Shown here piece after piece: positions 37,216 through 50,049 of a stretch of DNA of 64,000 nucleotides (its first letter is position 1; each line of letters opens with the position of its first letter). A model generated the notes under the pieces. It did not search any database, had not been told where the DNA came from, and saw nothing but the letters and a program-made list of their open reading frames with translations. This DNA is from Xylocopa sonorina (Eukaryota; Arthropoda; Insecta; Hymenoptera; Apidae). A program made the position numbers and the translations under genes. The DNA is taken from positions 9,114,001 to 9,178,000 of the forward strand of contig NC_135201.1 of the NCBI RefSeq assembly GCF_050948175.1, read 5' to 3'.

Positions 37216-40204
37216 CTTGCCCGCGTGCCTATTGGTGATCAAGCGTGTACGAGCAGGTGTGGTCTATCGGTGTGTATGGGCACGTAGTAAAACGAGAAAC
37301 TCGGTCTTCCAGGTAAACTCTCGTTGAAGCGGTGAAAAGCGAAAGCCTGTTACGAAAGGAAAATCCCGTAATCAAAGAAAAATACCGCTAGCACACGTAC
37401 GTTCATTGATAGACCGTGCGGAAGGGGCATTATCGCCCGATTCCTTTTTCTCATTGCAATGCTATATACGGTTGAACGATCAGTATCATGACAATCACAT
37501 TGCACACGTGCACTTACGAAATCGACGCCGATTACGAGCGGGCCAACACCCTGTGTATCTAGCTGGTCACATTTCTAAATTACGATCCTTTCTATCGCTT
37601 AAAAGACTCCGTACACCGAAATCCAGTTTTTTGTATGCTGTAACAATATAGTCGATGCATTATGAATCGTTACTTCATTAACATTTACGATAATTATAGA
37701 GATTTCATGAGTATATTCACAAGTACCATCAAATGGTAAATCTGCGATATGTATTTTTAAGTAAGGAGCAAGATCTGATCGAAACCGGGCTCACTGTGAG
37801 ATCGAACTGCAAATATGCAATATTGGAGAAAGTAAATTTATTAGAAAAAATATTGTTTCCGACAGAAATACTGCTTACACCAGCGTCCCAAGAATACTGA
37901 GCGACAAAGCTACTCCCAACGTACAAACACGTCCCTACGATCGGCCGCCCACGCGTTAATAAACGTACTTGTTGCTGAAATGATTGACCAGCATGATCTA
38001 CAGATCGGTATGATCATTACAGTACCTATACTGTTGCGTAGGTAAACTTGCGATACTTGTATTGTATATTCGTACAATTCGTATGCACCATGTATGTGCA
38101 TGCATGCGTGTATGACTCATGTTATACTACAAAGTATTCGGGTTGATTACACTGGTCCGTACTATAACATATTTACTTTCGCTTATCGTAGAGCAATTTT
38201 ACCTGAAATAGATTAGATTAGTGATGCTGATGAAGTATATATGTATGTTGTTTTATCGTAGGGGTATTACTTTTTTCGTTGTCTGTGTAATTTGTATACT
38301 CTCTCTCTCTCTCTCTCTCTCTTCCATCTTTCATGTTGCTAATACAAGCATTTTGCCACTGAACAACTCCCATCGATTAGGGTCGCACTTTGAGTTGCTC
38401 TTCATTTTCATATGGTCTTTATTAGGTATTTTGTAACAGCTATTATTTGCTCAGAAGTCAGTGGATGATACTTAGATGTGCTAGTCTCTCTGCAAATACT
38501 TTTGAAACAAATATTATTCTTTATTCAGAGGTACGTGTTCTGAGGCACACGACTAAACATGCGACAAAATAAGTTTTTTTTTTTATCCGCTGTCACCCGT
38601 TTTTCTTTTGCTCGTTTCATACAAGTTCTTCAATTTACAGTAATTGTTGGATTTATTATCCGTTCCCCGGTCGGCTTTACTTATATGACTGTACAGTCCC
38701 AGTAAAGAGCTTGTCTGGTTTAATTACGCTGGGTCGTTCTTTGTTGTCCTTTTGGAATCGTCACATTTGACACAATAAAACGACCTCTACGAGAATAAAA
38801 GTTAATACAAGCTGGATATCAATCAGAAATGAAAAAAAAAGGATATTTCTAAAAATCTTGATTTAAGAGGCACTGTAAGCATAAGTAGTTTCTTCTTATG
38901 GGGAAGGGCCAGCTGCATTCATTGATGTAATAAAAAATTTGTAATTACATTTAAAGCAACGAAGCTGTTCTACCTGTGACGTGACTTTTCGGCCCTCACT
39001 GTATAATACACGAGCTTCAAGAGTGTGTGATGGATGCAAATTTATTGAATGCAACATCAAGTCCATCATGACGTGGGCCAGGGCGACGACGCGGTGTTAG
39101 CGTAAAGTTCATTTAAACGAGCGCTATTACATATACTCGTTGTTCGTGTGCCGTCGTGCGTACATCCCTTTTTTGTGAGAACTTTAGTATTAAAATAGTC
39201 TTTTTGTGAACTCGTGGGAATAAGATCTGCCACGGCAAATTAGTAATTATCCCTTTTAATACTTACTGTCATTCTATGTATCGAGTCATTCCTACATCAC
39301 CCACGCACCTAAAAATCGATTGATATTTCAGCTAAAATAGTTTCTCAGTTTCAAACTATATTAATAAGTTATTGTTTCCTACAAATGATCAAACAATTTA
39401 AGTTTCATCAAACAACGCTCTCCTGGTATTCATAAAGAAGATAGTTGTTAAGATATCAATCATCAATGAATGAAAGTACAAAGTAATTCCTGAAATTTCA
39501 ATAATAATTTCTGACCAAATTTAATAATTAGGATCGTTCTCATTATATAATACAAACGGATTCAATTTTGACCAATTTTAACGTCGCCGATTCCTGTTGA
39601 AACAATCCAACAGAGTTCAATCTCTCATTTCCCCGGGGTACTGCAATTACCTTTCAAATAACATCTTGACCACCACATCCTCTCTTAATTCTTCGATTTC
39701 GCCTTGGATATCCTCCCCCATTCGGTCGTTCTGTTTTGTAGGTACTTACTTTCACGGGGGTATAATAAACAGGCAGTTCTTTGCTCAGGTTCAAGCACGG
39801 CACAGATGCACCGGCTGTGGTCGGAGAGTGGGGGTGGTTCGACGGTGCGGTGGTGGAGGCACTCGCAGAGTCCCGAGGCCCACTTGTTCAACTTGATCAA
39901 CGTTTTGTCACTCGAGAGCGCGTTGCCATTCCGGCAACATCGGTTTCACGTGCTTGCTCCTTGTCGAATCTCGTGTCGTTAGCTAGATTCTAATTATTTC
40001 GACAAGAGCCACTCTAAATCTACTTCTCACCAGCGGCAAGCGTGCAAGTGTGACGAATAAATTGGAATAAGTGCAATCCGAATACTTGGTCTGAGCATCG
40101 TCTGAAAGTGACACGATTTAAAGGATGCTTTAAGAAGTTACGACACAGTATAGTACACCGTTTTATATCGTTTATATCGGCGAGATTTGATACAGACCAA
40201 CAAA
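37216..40204. other. Divergent intergenic region between gliotactin and big brain
   Basis: Three kilobases separating a minus and a plus gene; it holds both promoters. The block 39690-39990 is clearly more GC-rich (many CGG/GGTGG words) and probably belongs to the big brain promoter or a 5' UTR exon. Open frames there are overlapping in several frames without domains, typical of GC-rich non-coding DNA. Confidence 0.5.
38299..38322. repeat. (CT)n microsatellite
   Basis: Twelve perfect CT dinucleotides in the gliotactin / big brain intergenic region. Ordinary simple repeat; possible GAGA-factor type site, unproven. Confidence 0.9.
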
Positions 40205-43200
40205 ATGACTACGGAGACGTTCTCGAGAGAGATAGACGCTCACATCGTGACCCTACTTACGAGGATCTCCGCGTTAAAGGAAAACAACGCGGAATTAGTG
40301 GAGAAGAAAACGCCTATGTCGATCGAGGCTCGCAGTTTGGAGCTCTGGAGAGCAGTGGCTGTAGAATGTTTCGCGACTTTCCTCTTCAGTCTTGTTGTAT
40401 CCGGCGCGGCTGCATCCTCCGCGGTCTCCGGAAGCGGACTCTCCGTTTTGGCTACTGCTGTCGCATCCGGATTCGCGATCTCAGCGATCTGTCTGATTTT
40501 TGGTCACATTAGTGGTAAGCCTCTTTACTTCAAGTCCTTTCTAGGCATTCTTAAATCTGAAAATGAATTCTGTACAATCGTTTTCTTATATCTGTATATC
40601 TGGATTCGATGGGATGGCAGTTTTAGAGCAAGTAAATTGTATCTTTGCTATTCTCACGTTTGTTTTGTCTATCTAAGTTTGTTGGGGATAATTCGTATCG
40701 TTTCGAAGAAATCCCTTGGATACGCATTGAAACATTATAGCAGGATCGGTGGCTGAAATTTCTGCCATCCGCGTTGTTGCGCCGCTGTTGGCATTCTCTC
40801 TCGATTGGCTCGTTAACTGATTATATAGCGGGCGGTAGAAACACAGTACACCACACGTGTGAACGTGTATATAACACATATCCACATCTCTCGAAACGTA
40901 TATATACACGCATGCATGTAAACGTGTACGTTTGTGAGCGTGTGCGCGTTCGCTCTGTAAGTTTCTTAGCCGTTTAAGCGAAACGTGATCCTGTTCGTTC
41001 TTGCCTCATCGACGAATAACACTCTCAACAAGGGAAGCAGATAACGTATGCCTGTACCATATAGTTCGATCATGATCTGTAAAAAAAAATTCACTATCCA
41101 ACTTTTAAATCTACGCTCACAAATATTACCAATACTAAACATTAAATATTTACTCTTAATGCCCCAAATGTTACTAATCCACTTTGTATATGCTGTTTTA
41201 TGGAAAAATATGAATATTGGTTTGAGAATATTGTTTAAGGACATTACAGCGGGACTCGTGATAAGATGGTAAAATGCTTGATGTGCAGGTGGCCACGTGA
41301 ACCCAGCTGTCTCCGTATCTTTTGCTTTGTGTCGACGGATCTCTCTCCTTCGAGCTGCTCTCTACATTGCCGCGCAGTGTGGAGGTGGTATTGCCGGTGC
41401 TGCTATGCTGTATGGGTGAGTGATATCTGTAAAACTCGTAAAGGACCCTCAGTCCTTTGCAGTCTTTTTATTTCGTACCGAGTTCCTCCACTAAAGTCCA
41501 AATACTGTTAAACTTTCTTGAAACACTCGTACGTTACACACACGTACACACATCTGTGGTTAAAAAAAAAAAAACTGTTGACACTTTGAGTGGGAAGAGT
41601 TGAGTGCGATGAATTTCCCGCAAGGAAAACTCGAAAGACGTCTCCAAGTGTCTGTTTCTCTAATACTTATGCGCGTATACGTGTACGTATACGAAAGAGG
41701 CTCAGTGTAGAAAAAAGCGAGATACGGAACCCTCAAGAGAGCAGCTGCTGCTGTTAGATACGGAATTCGGTGCCTCTGAAACTCACTTCGTTTCTCCTCT
41801 TCAAAATGTCTCAGCCACTTCTGAAAACCGTCTAAAGTTAACAGTATACGTAATATATTATCCACGTACTACTAATTCATCGACCAATTTCACGGCACGT
41901 TATTATACTTTCTTCGATTCATTTGTGTCCACGCTGTTAATCACAATTAAGCATCAGGGCTCCAATACACGAATGGTCTATAATCCATGGCATAGCTAGT
42001 TTCTGTAATTGAAAAAAGACAATTTTTGAAAAGCATCGCTGTTGGAGAACGTTCTTCTTCCTCTCAAGTCGGCTGAAAGGAGGTATCAGCTGCGTGTAAC
42101 TTATGGTACACGTGCTTCGATTTCGTCCGTGGTTAAAAGGTAATCTGGAAGGGGAGGGGACTGACATTCGGGTTGCTATCACCTATACCTACGCGTATGC
42201 GTGTAAGTACAGTTAATTTCTTGGATTCTAACGCCTTGACTGGCGCTAATTCAAGCACAGGCCGACGGCCCATCGATTCTAGCGGCATTTTCCGAAAAAG
42301 GGAAACGGAATTAAAGAGTTTGAGGGAGTTTGAGATAGTGGGAGAGGCAGAAAGAGGCACACGGTAAATTCGCTAAAAGGGCCAGGGGGAGAAGCTTCTT
42401 GGAAGGTGAGCACCTGCCTCGTTCCGTGTGCGCTGCGCGTGTGCAGACAACCGCCTCGCAGCTGCCGCAGATGTTCCTTCCGTGGACCAAAAAAGATCGC
42501 GCTGTACCAGAGAAGAGGATAATGAATACCTATGCTTGGCACGGCCCAGCGCAGCGCTGCGAGGTGGGACAAGTTTCACGACTTGACGCGATCGCCCCTC
42601 ATTGAAGGAGGGCACACCGTGATGCGAGCATCGGGGGCCCGACGCGAGCAGATGTTCCTCACTACGTTTCGGGGGGGAGGATCATTGTCCTCCCTTTCTC
42701 CGTCCTTGCTGTCTCGGTTTCTTTTCCCGTTTCTTTTTTCTGCCGTTTCGTTAGCCACTTTCTTGCGCCGAAATGACTTTCCGAACATCTAACAAGACAG
42801 AATTACAGGCATCAGGTATGGACGTACAGAGTAAAGGCGAGTAGACATGCTATGCTAAAGACATGGTAATAACGTTCAACCTGCGACCAAGTATACGGGC
42901 TGTGCGCAAATCGGACCCCTGGTATTCCTGCACGGTGATCGCAGAATGCAACCTTTCTATAAAGTATCAAGTATAGCCGTAAAATTTGTCTTTATGATCT
43001 CCATAAATGCAGTTCGATCGTCGTTACTCTTTCATTCGGATTCCCTGAAACAGAAAAAAATTGAAGTGTTTTCCCTTGTCGAATGTTTTAAACCAGAATA
43101 TATATTAGAAAGGATAAAAATTCAACCCAGTTATTCGACGACGTAAAGTAGAAGCAAATTTACACGAAATATGATTAAACGTTATAGTTTGAAAACATCG

Positions 43201-46200
43201 TAGGATATTAGATTCACGGATGACAACGGTGTCTGCGATATCCCTGACGGCTCGATGTAACGAAAGATCCGTCATCGATGACGAAACCACCCTCGGACCA
43301 CCATATGACCGCACAAAGAGATAACAAGTGCGCGATATGTACCGAAATAATAATCGAACAATACTCTAGTTAACCGGGCAGGCACGTTGTCCCTTCCAGA
43401 AATGTCTCTGGGGAGCGCTGAGTGTGGAGCGCGTGCACCCCAATGGAAAAAAAGAAGAGCTAGAGCAAAAAAAGGGACGCGGCAGAAAGAGAGAGAGAAA
43501 GTAAAAGGTATATACCTATAGCGCATATTCTTGCATCTGTTGACCGACTGGGTCAGTATATATACGCGTTTGTGTGGCGTTTGTAAAACACGTATCTTTG
43601 CGCCTGTCGCTGGGTGGTCGATCCCAATGCGATTACACCCTGGAATATAAGCAAAAAAAGGAATAATGGAACCGATAAATCGTGAATCGAACTGGCACAT
43701 CGAGAAGATTATGGGAGAATCGCGAGTCTAACTATCCGTGAAGAATACCATGTCGTTTCATCGGTGCATCACAAGATTTTCCCATTACTATCCGATATTC
43801 TTCAAAATGATACGTTACAAAAATGTACCATATCTCAAATAACGAAGAAATGGAGTAGCAGTTTGGTACGAATACTATGAAAAGCATCGTTCAACCTACG
43901 TTGTGCGTATGAGACGAAGGAAAAAGGGTCGAACCACGTTGGAATCCTTCGGAGGCGAAGCATTAATCGAAGTAGAGATAGATGCGGTGGTATAAAGCTA
44001 TTTGTCAGGGGAGTTCGCCACCACGGACTAATGGAACAGCTGTAAGGAAGCAGGTGTGTGTTGTGACGTCAAGCAAGGCACACGCAGTGCGCGTGGCGTG
44101 GCATGCTGGACGTCCAGCAAAGAAACAGCTCCGGCTCCGCATTTCCTGCCCTACTGCAACTATCCGCCGCGTGCCTTCGTCATCCAGATTAACCAACTCT
44201 TGTTAGAAGAGTCAATTGTTCCTATAATTGCCACCTACCTACAATCATAGAAAGTACTGTTGCAATTCTAATCCAATGAAAATTCACTTCTGTTGATGAA
44301 GATACAGTGGAGAAAAGATCGCGCGTACTATCGTAGAATTAACACGAACGTAAAGAAAATTCGTCGGGAACCATGAATGTCGTCCATTGAAAGAAAAGCA
44401 GTCGATACGTAATATCTAACATTTAAGCATACCTCCTCGAAAGCTCGCGATATTGAGTTCTTAAGCCGTGATTTCGAGGACCTCTTTCAATGCTCCCAAC
44501 CGACCTCGAACCTTCCTCCGGATGGAATTCTTTGAGGATACTTCGTAGACCAACCGAATAAGTACGGGTTTACCTTCCTCCTTTCCGTCAAGTATCTCAG
44601 ACTCGTACTAAAATATTAAGAATAGAATATATTAAAATTTGCTCGTTTCCTCCATATTCTGCTGTGTTACATTCCATCTAAAATGAATGGAGATCTAGTT
44701 ATTTGCGTTGAAAATTATATATTCGTTTGTGCACATAGTGGGTGGATATTTCGCGTTTTAGGTAACCAGTTCCTTTTGCTCTGTACGCTGGAGAGAAGCT
44801 GTTGTTCAGCCGAAAATGCAGCGTGAAAGCCAGGTGCGTCAGGTAGAATCGTTTCAGTAAAAATGCTTTACCTGCTCGGAACACCTTTTACCGCGGACAC
44901 AAAGCGTCGACCCGTTTAAACGGCCCACTGCGATATTCCATCTTTTGCATCTTTTCTACTCCATCTCTGAATCCTCAAACTGTGAACTTCGAAGTTGTCC
45001 CTCCGTGGAAATTTTATTTCAGCTGTTAACAGTGTCTGGGATCGCTTCTGCGTTAGTAAAAATAAATTCCAAACGGGTAACATATGCCGGTCTTTCACGC
45101 GACTCTTAAAATTCCAGACTTGCTGCGAAAAAAAGAGGACGCGATAGCCTATCCTTTAAACAATCCTAAATGTTCGAACGTGTGACGCTTCAGGAAAGTT
45201 TACGTCTTCTGTTCGTTGCGGTAGAGATATTGCTGGTGGTTTGACCTTTGCGTGAATATGAAATTTCAGTGTGGATCACTGCTATTCAAATTAATCACTC
45301 TCTCTTTGGTTTTTAAAGATGATTCTTCGATATTTATCTTTCAGTTCCATTGCATCGTTTTCTTCATTTCTATAAGATCATCTTGATATTGATATGCGTT
45401 CATTTCTTCTATGGAGAAATAAGAAATCAGTTTGTCTTGGACTAAATCTAACGAATAAAATAAACTTTGAAAGAATCTTGTTGTATAGTAAGAACCATAT
45501 ATTAAAGCTTCTGGATGCAGAAGAAAAGAACTTGCAAGGCGAAAGGCTCTGGCTTAGGTTGGGTTTGAATGGAGCAGGATGCCAACAGATGGTCGCCAAC
45601 CACGTGTTCGTTCTCAGGAATCTCCTCATTCTCCGTCGACCCTGCACGCAAGATCCTCTTCCTAACGTGGATACACGTGAACAATCACATTTTTTCCTTC
45701 AATTATATTGCAAAGACAGCAGAGTTCATCTTGCAAAGTACAATACAATTCTCGTTGCTGTAAATGTTTATGCGAATCAATATTTGCTCAAAAGAATTGA
45801 GGATTCGTCTCAATCTTCTAAATATATATTTCATCTCCAAGTACTTTCTATATTTTCGCATAGTATTCTGTACTTTTTCAACTGCAGAAAAAGCCATTAA
45901 ACGTTATAACGAATTCAGCACCTTTGATGAGGAAAAGACAGAAAACATCTGCTGCATTCTCGTATCCTAAAGCTCCTTTGTGACCGCGACTTTACGCTAC
46001 AGATATTCGAAAGGATCACTGAGGATTCCTTTTGTGCAACATGTGGCCGGCACGTGTTCCTTTCTCCACGATTTATATAGCGTCCTATATAGAGAAGGAG
46101 GATCCGCGGCAATCTTCAGGACCAGCTGCCCTTCTGTCCTAACAGGTCAATAGGTTTCTTTCGAGTTCTAGACATTCTAATCCGCCGCGAATCTGCCCAT

Positions 46201-49200
46201 GGATAATCGATGGTCCAGGTGTTTCCAGTTGCCGCTGATGGAACGTGCACTTCCGCTCGATTTGAACCTGAACATCAAAATTATAATTACAATTACGCGC
46301 AGATATAATATCTCAGTTCATAGGGATTTTCTTCTACCTTTTATAAAATTGTCAGATTTAGAGAACGCTAATTCACATGGTGATCGTTGCACTATGCGGT
46401 ACGCAAACGAACGCAGGATATAAAAGTAAGAAGAGAACACTCAGAAGCGTTTCCTCGTGGGTGTACGCACTTCCTGGCTCTTTCTTTCTTCTCTATTTCC
46501 CATTCACGACAGGGTGGATAGAATTCTGAAGCCTGACCTGCTTTACCTTTTCAAACAACTTCTGTGCTTTGTTGCTACGAATTTCTATGGTCGGCGACGA
46601 TGACCGCACAGGAAATTGCAAGGTTCCTGCGAAAAATACCTGAAATCGATTATACTCTGTCTTCCCTGGATAATAAATGAATTGTAAAAAATACTAGTCG
46701 ATTTAGCCAACTTAATGTTATCGTTGGTACGCGTACATCCACTTAACACGTTCCGTACCTACTTGCTACTTGCCAAGTTATCCAACAATTAACTCACTTT
46801 CGGTCGTTAGTTCCTTGATAGCCTAATTTCTCGCCTTGATCGCAATCATCCAGACATCTGAAACTTCCCACAGGGCAAGACTTTAGAATGCGGGATCGCG
46901 CGTAGATCTCGCCTCGCTTTTAACACGTATCATAGACATGTGGCGATTTTCCTGGTTGAAAAAGGGAGCCAGGGAAGGGGCCCGTCGGCTATGCGATGGG
47001 AATACGAAGCTTATGAGCTCGTATGTATACATATATGTTTCGACCATTCTGCAGAGGGGTGTCTCGGTGGGTGGAAGGTATCAATAGCTCGTTAAACACG
47101 ACAGAGGCGGGCGAAAGTGATACACACCCCTTCTGGCATGAATTGAAATTTCTTTAAAACGTCGCGTTGCTTACTGGACCCTCGAGGGTGTTTCTGGGGT
47201 TTGCCCTTGTCCCCGTGCGAATATGGAGCACAGGTTGCACTCGGTCTCTCGAGTCAAGTGCATGGGAGATTAAACGGTGAGACGAGTCGAAAATGCGAGG
47301 GAACGACTGCCAGCCATGGGAAGATCGCCCGTGAGATTTTTCTGGCCAATATAGTGTATCGAGTGACCGAAAAAAAAACGCTCCCAGGCTTTTGTTACAC
47401 TGGACCTGTAAGATAAAAAAAATATGGATACATATACAATATTTATCCGCTATATACGTATACATAAATAGTTTTCTAATCGTCGTAATTATTTGGTTGT
47501 ACAAGATTATATACTTAATGTTTAAGTTTAGTAAAACTCTGTATCGTTAGTTGTAGTATGAAAATGTCGATTGGAACAAATGGAAGTTACCGTTCAATGG
47601 AAAATGGATAAAACCAATTAAGACGAGAATTGATTCGTCATTCTGACAATGAGTTTCGTAAAAGAGAGGGAACTCGGTTCTTTCTGATGTTCAGACTTCT
47701 CGTTCGCGAACAGTGCATTTAATCGCAATTATGCAGTCGTGATCTGCATTTCTGATTTCATCAATTCTCTGTCGCACACGATCGTGAGCCTAGTCGAGAC
47801 CGGGAGGGAGAGAACGTTCGATGATGCATGTGACATAGATTTTAGGGTGACGGGGTTTCCGAGCATTTAGCGGCGAGATTAGAACCGATTCTCCTCCGGA
47901 ACTACCCAATAATCCACCGCTTCAATGAATATCCAAGTGCACGGATGTATCTTGCCAATTCTTCGTCAATTTCAGTTCAATGTTCTGATTACTTAAAATC
48001 TGATTATCGTCAACTCGCACCTATGTATGTTATTTTTAAATTTCATTATGTAAGATACAACATTTTACGTAATTCCAGTTGCGTTAATTGTAAGCCAAAC
48101 TTCAGCATCGTGAAAGAATCATCGTAGCAGTATGCATAGAGAAGATCGCGTGTCTATGACCCCGTGTGATTGTATGAACTAAGGAAATTAAATTAACGAG
48201 ATTTTATTCAAAAGAAAAAAGAAGGGATGAAGTGCGACAGTAGGGGTGATAGAGACGGGGGGCAGTCGACGATACACCAGCTAATATAAACATTACACCG
48301 CTGGGATCGACTTGCCGCAGGCAGGGGGCTTTTATGCCGGGGACCGCTGTTAAAGTAATATCTTCAATAGGAAAATCATCGTATATTACACCATGGTTCC
48401 ACCATATGTGGGGGCCGTTTTGAAAAACTGATCAATAATCCTTTCTTACTTTTATACTTACTCGCGATGCGATGTTTTCGAAAGAGAACGGCAAGATCGG
48501 CATGCAATAATTGCGTGATACATTTTTTGTTGATTGCAGAGTGACTACGCCGTCCAACACGCAGACTTTGACTTCACCAGGCCGACTTGTAGGACCTATC
48601 GAGAGGCTTCTGGTAGAATTAGCGCTCTCCGTGCTGATAGTTTTAGCCCATTTTACCTCAGACTCGTCGAAAACGATGCCAATGTCAATTTCTTCGAGAC
48701 CAGCTGGCGTATTGGCCGCAGCATACGTCGCGGCCACTTTAGTATCGGTGAGTAGCCCCTTTAAAAAATTTAATTCGATTATAAGATGCAAGATTTCAAT
48801 AAAAAAATAAAGGATGCATCGACGTATCGATACGAAAACAACTTTCTGTGCTTTTCTTCCATAAATCTCATCCATCCTCGTATTTCAGAGCCCATTTCTA
48901 AATCCCGCGAGAGCGCTTGGACCAGCGTTCGTTAGCAACCGTTGGGACAACCATTGGGTGTACTGGGTCGGACCATTGTCTGGAAGCGCGGTAGCAGCCC
49001 TGCTCCACGAGTACGTACTAAACCCAAGACGATCCAGGGACCCGCGAGACATAGATGATGGTGACAATTCATCGATGAGATCCGACGAGGACACCTACGA
49101 CGATCTGGACAAGCCATCGGGCCCAAAATTTCCTAGCGCTTACGCAACCTATCGTCCAGTCGCAGGAGCGTCCTCCTCGATCTACAGCGCCCCGCCAACC

Positions 49201-50049
49201 GCCTTGGAACGTGTCGAATCCATCTACGGTGGGACCAAGTCGCTCTATTGTAAATCCCCGCCCTTAACCAGGGCTAATCTGAATCGTTCGCAAAGCGTGT
49301 ACGCCAAATCAACAACTGGGACCAGGGACGGCCTGATGATCCCCAAACCAGGCCCGCTAGCTCCTGCGCAGAGTTTGTATCCGATTAGGATAGGACAAAC
49401 GGGTTCAAATACAGCCAGAGATGGTCAGCAGCAAACTGGACCGAATGGACAGAATCAGAGCTCCCAAAACCATAACAGTACCAACCAGAATATGCAGAAT
49501 CAACTGCAACAGTGCACGCAGAGCATTTACGGTATCAGGGGAATCTCAACGAGCCTCAGCACTAGGGAGAATGGTATTTATGGTGTCTCTACTGGCTCCA
49601 GTATATACGGACGCGCTCCAGTTCCACCTCCAGGTAGTCAGAACTCTCAACAGTCGACAACGACTGTCCAGACTTCCACCCAAAATCATCATCAGCAACA
49701 GCAGCAGCAACAGCAGCCACCACAGCAGCAACAGCAACAGCAGCAACAGCAGCAGCAGCATCAAAATGGAACAGTGTCAGCCACCACAGATAACGCGACG
49801 AACTCTAGGAGACCTGAAAGTATGTACGGTCATATCTCCAGGCGCAGCGATGACTCTGCATATGGCAGTTATCAAGGCTCAACACGGGGGAACTATGGGA
49901 AAATGTCTGGACCTCCTGGGCCAACGGGCCCGCCTAACGGCCCACCTGGACCTCAGTATCGTGAACCAGGAAGACCCAGCCCAGCTGGACCCCTGCAACA
50001 GAACCAACAAAATAGTTTTCAGAGAAACTCGCCAAATCCCCAATACTGA
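40205..50049 (+). CDS. bib: Big brain, MIP/aquaporin-family neurogenic channel, 601 aa
   Basis: Six-helix MIP-family membrane protein that promotes Notch-dependent lateral inhibition in flies, where it behaves as a cation channel or in endosome maturation rather than as a water pore. Four coding exons: 40205-40514, 41289-41415, 48540-48747, 48889-50049; they sum to 1806 nt with matching phases. First NPA box in GGHVNPAV (Asn108), second in FLNPARALGPAF (Asn220). Glu54 in AVECFATFLF is the helix-1 glutamate equivalent to the Glu71 studied in fly Big brain. Residues about 255-601 form a long cytoplasmic tail with an acidic patch (MRSDEDTYDDLD), about nine copies of a Ser-hydrophobic-Tyr-Gly/Ala motif, a polyglutamine tract and a Pro/Gly-rich end. 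Tail plus tyrosines match the fly architecture. The ATG at 40205 follows CAAA, a good insect start context. Confidence 0.94.
41416..48539 (+). other. Big brain intron 2 (7.1 kb)
   Basis: Bounded by GTGAGT and GATTGCAG. No nested coding exon is supported. Several GC-richer islands stand out from the AT-rich background (about 42120-42740, 43380-43460, 43980-44200 and 46900-47420); open frames in them overlap on both strands without domains. These may be enhancers or alternative 5' exons. Simple tracts include poly-A near 41562. Confidence 0.5.
49693..49758 (+). repeat. CAG/CAA polyglutamine tract in the Big brain tail
   Basis: Encodes about twenty glutamines broken once by two prolines, flanked by His-His and His. 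CAG and CAA are mixed, which usually stabilises such tracts. The alternate-frame readings (poly-Ser/Asn plus, poly-Leu minus) are artefacts of this repeat. Confidence 0.95.

Noticed and set aside
42173..42792. Several open frames in a GC-rich block of big brain intron 2
   Set aside because: Open on both strands and in several frames at once, as expected where stop codons are depleted by GC content; no domain found.
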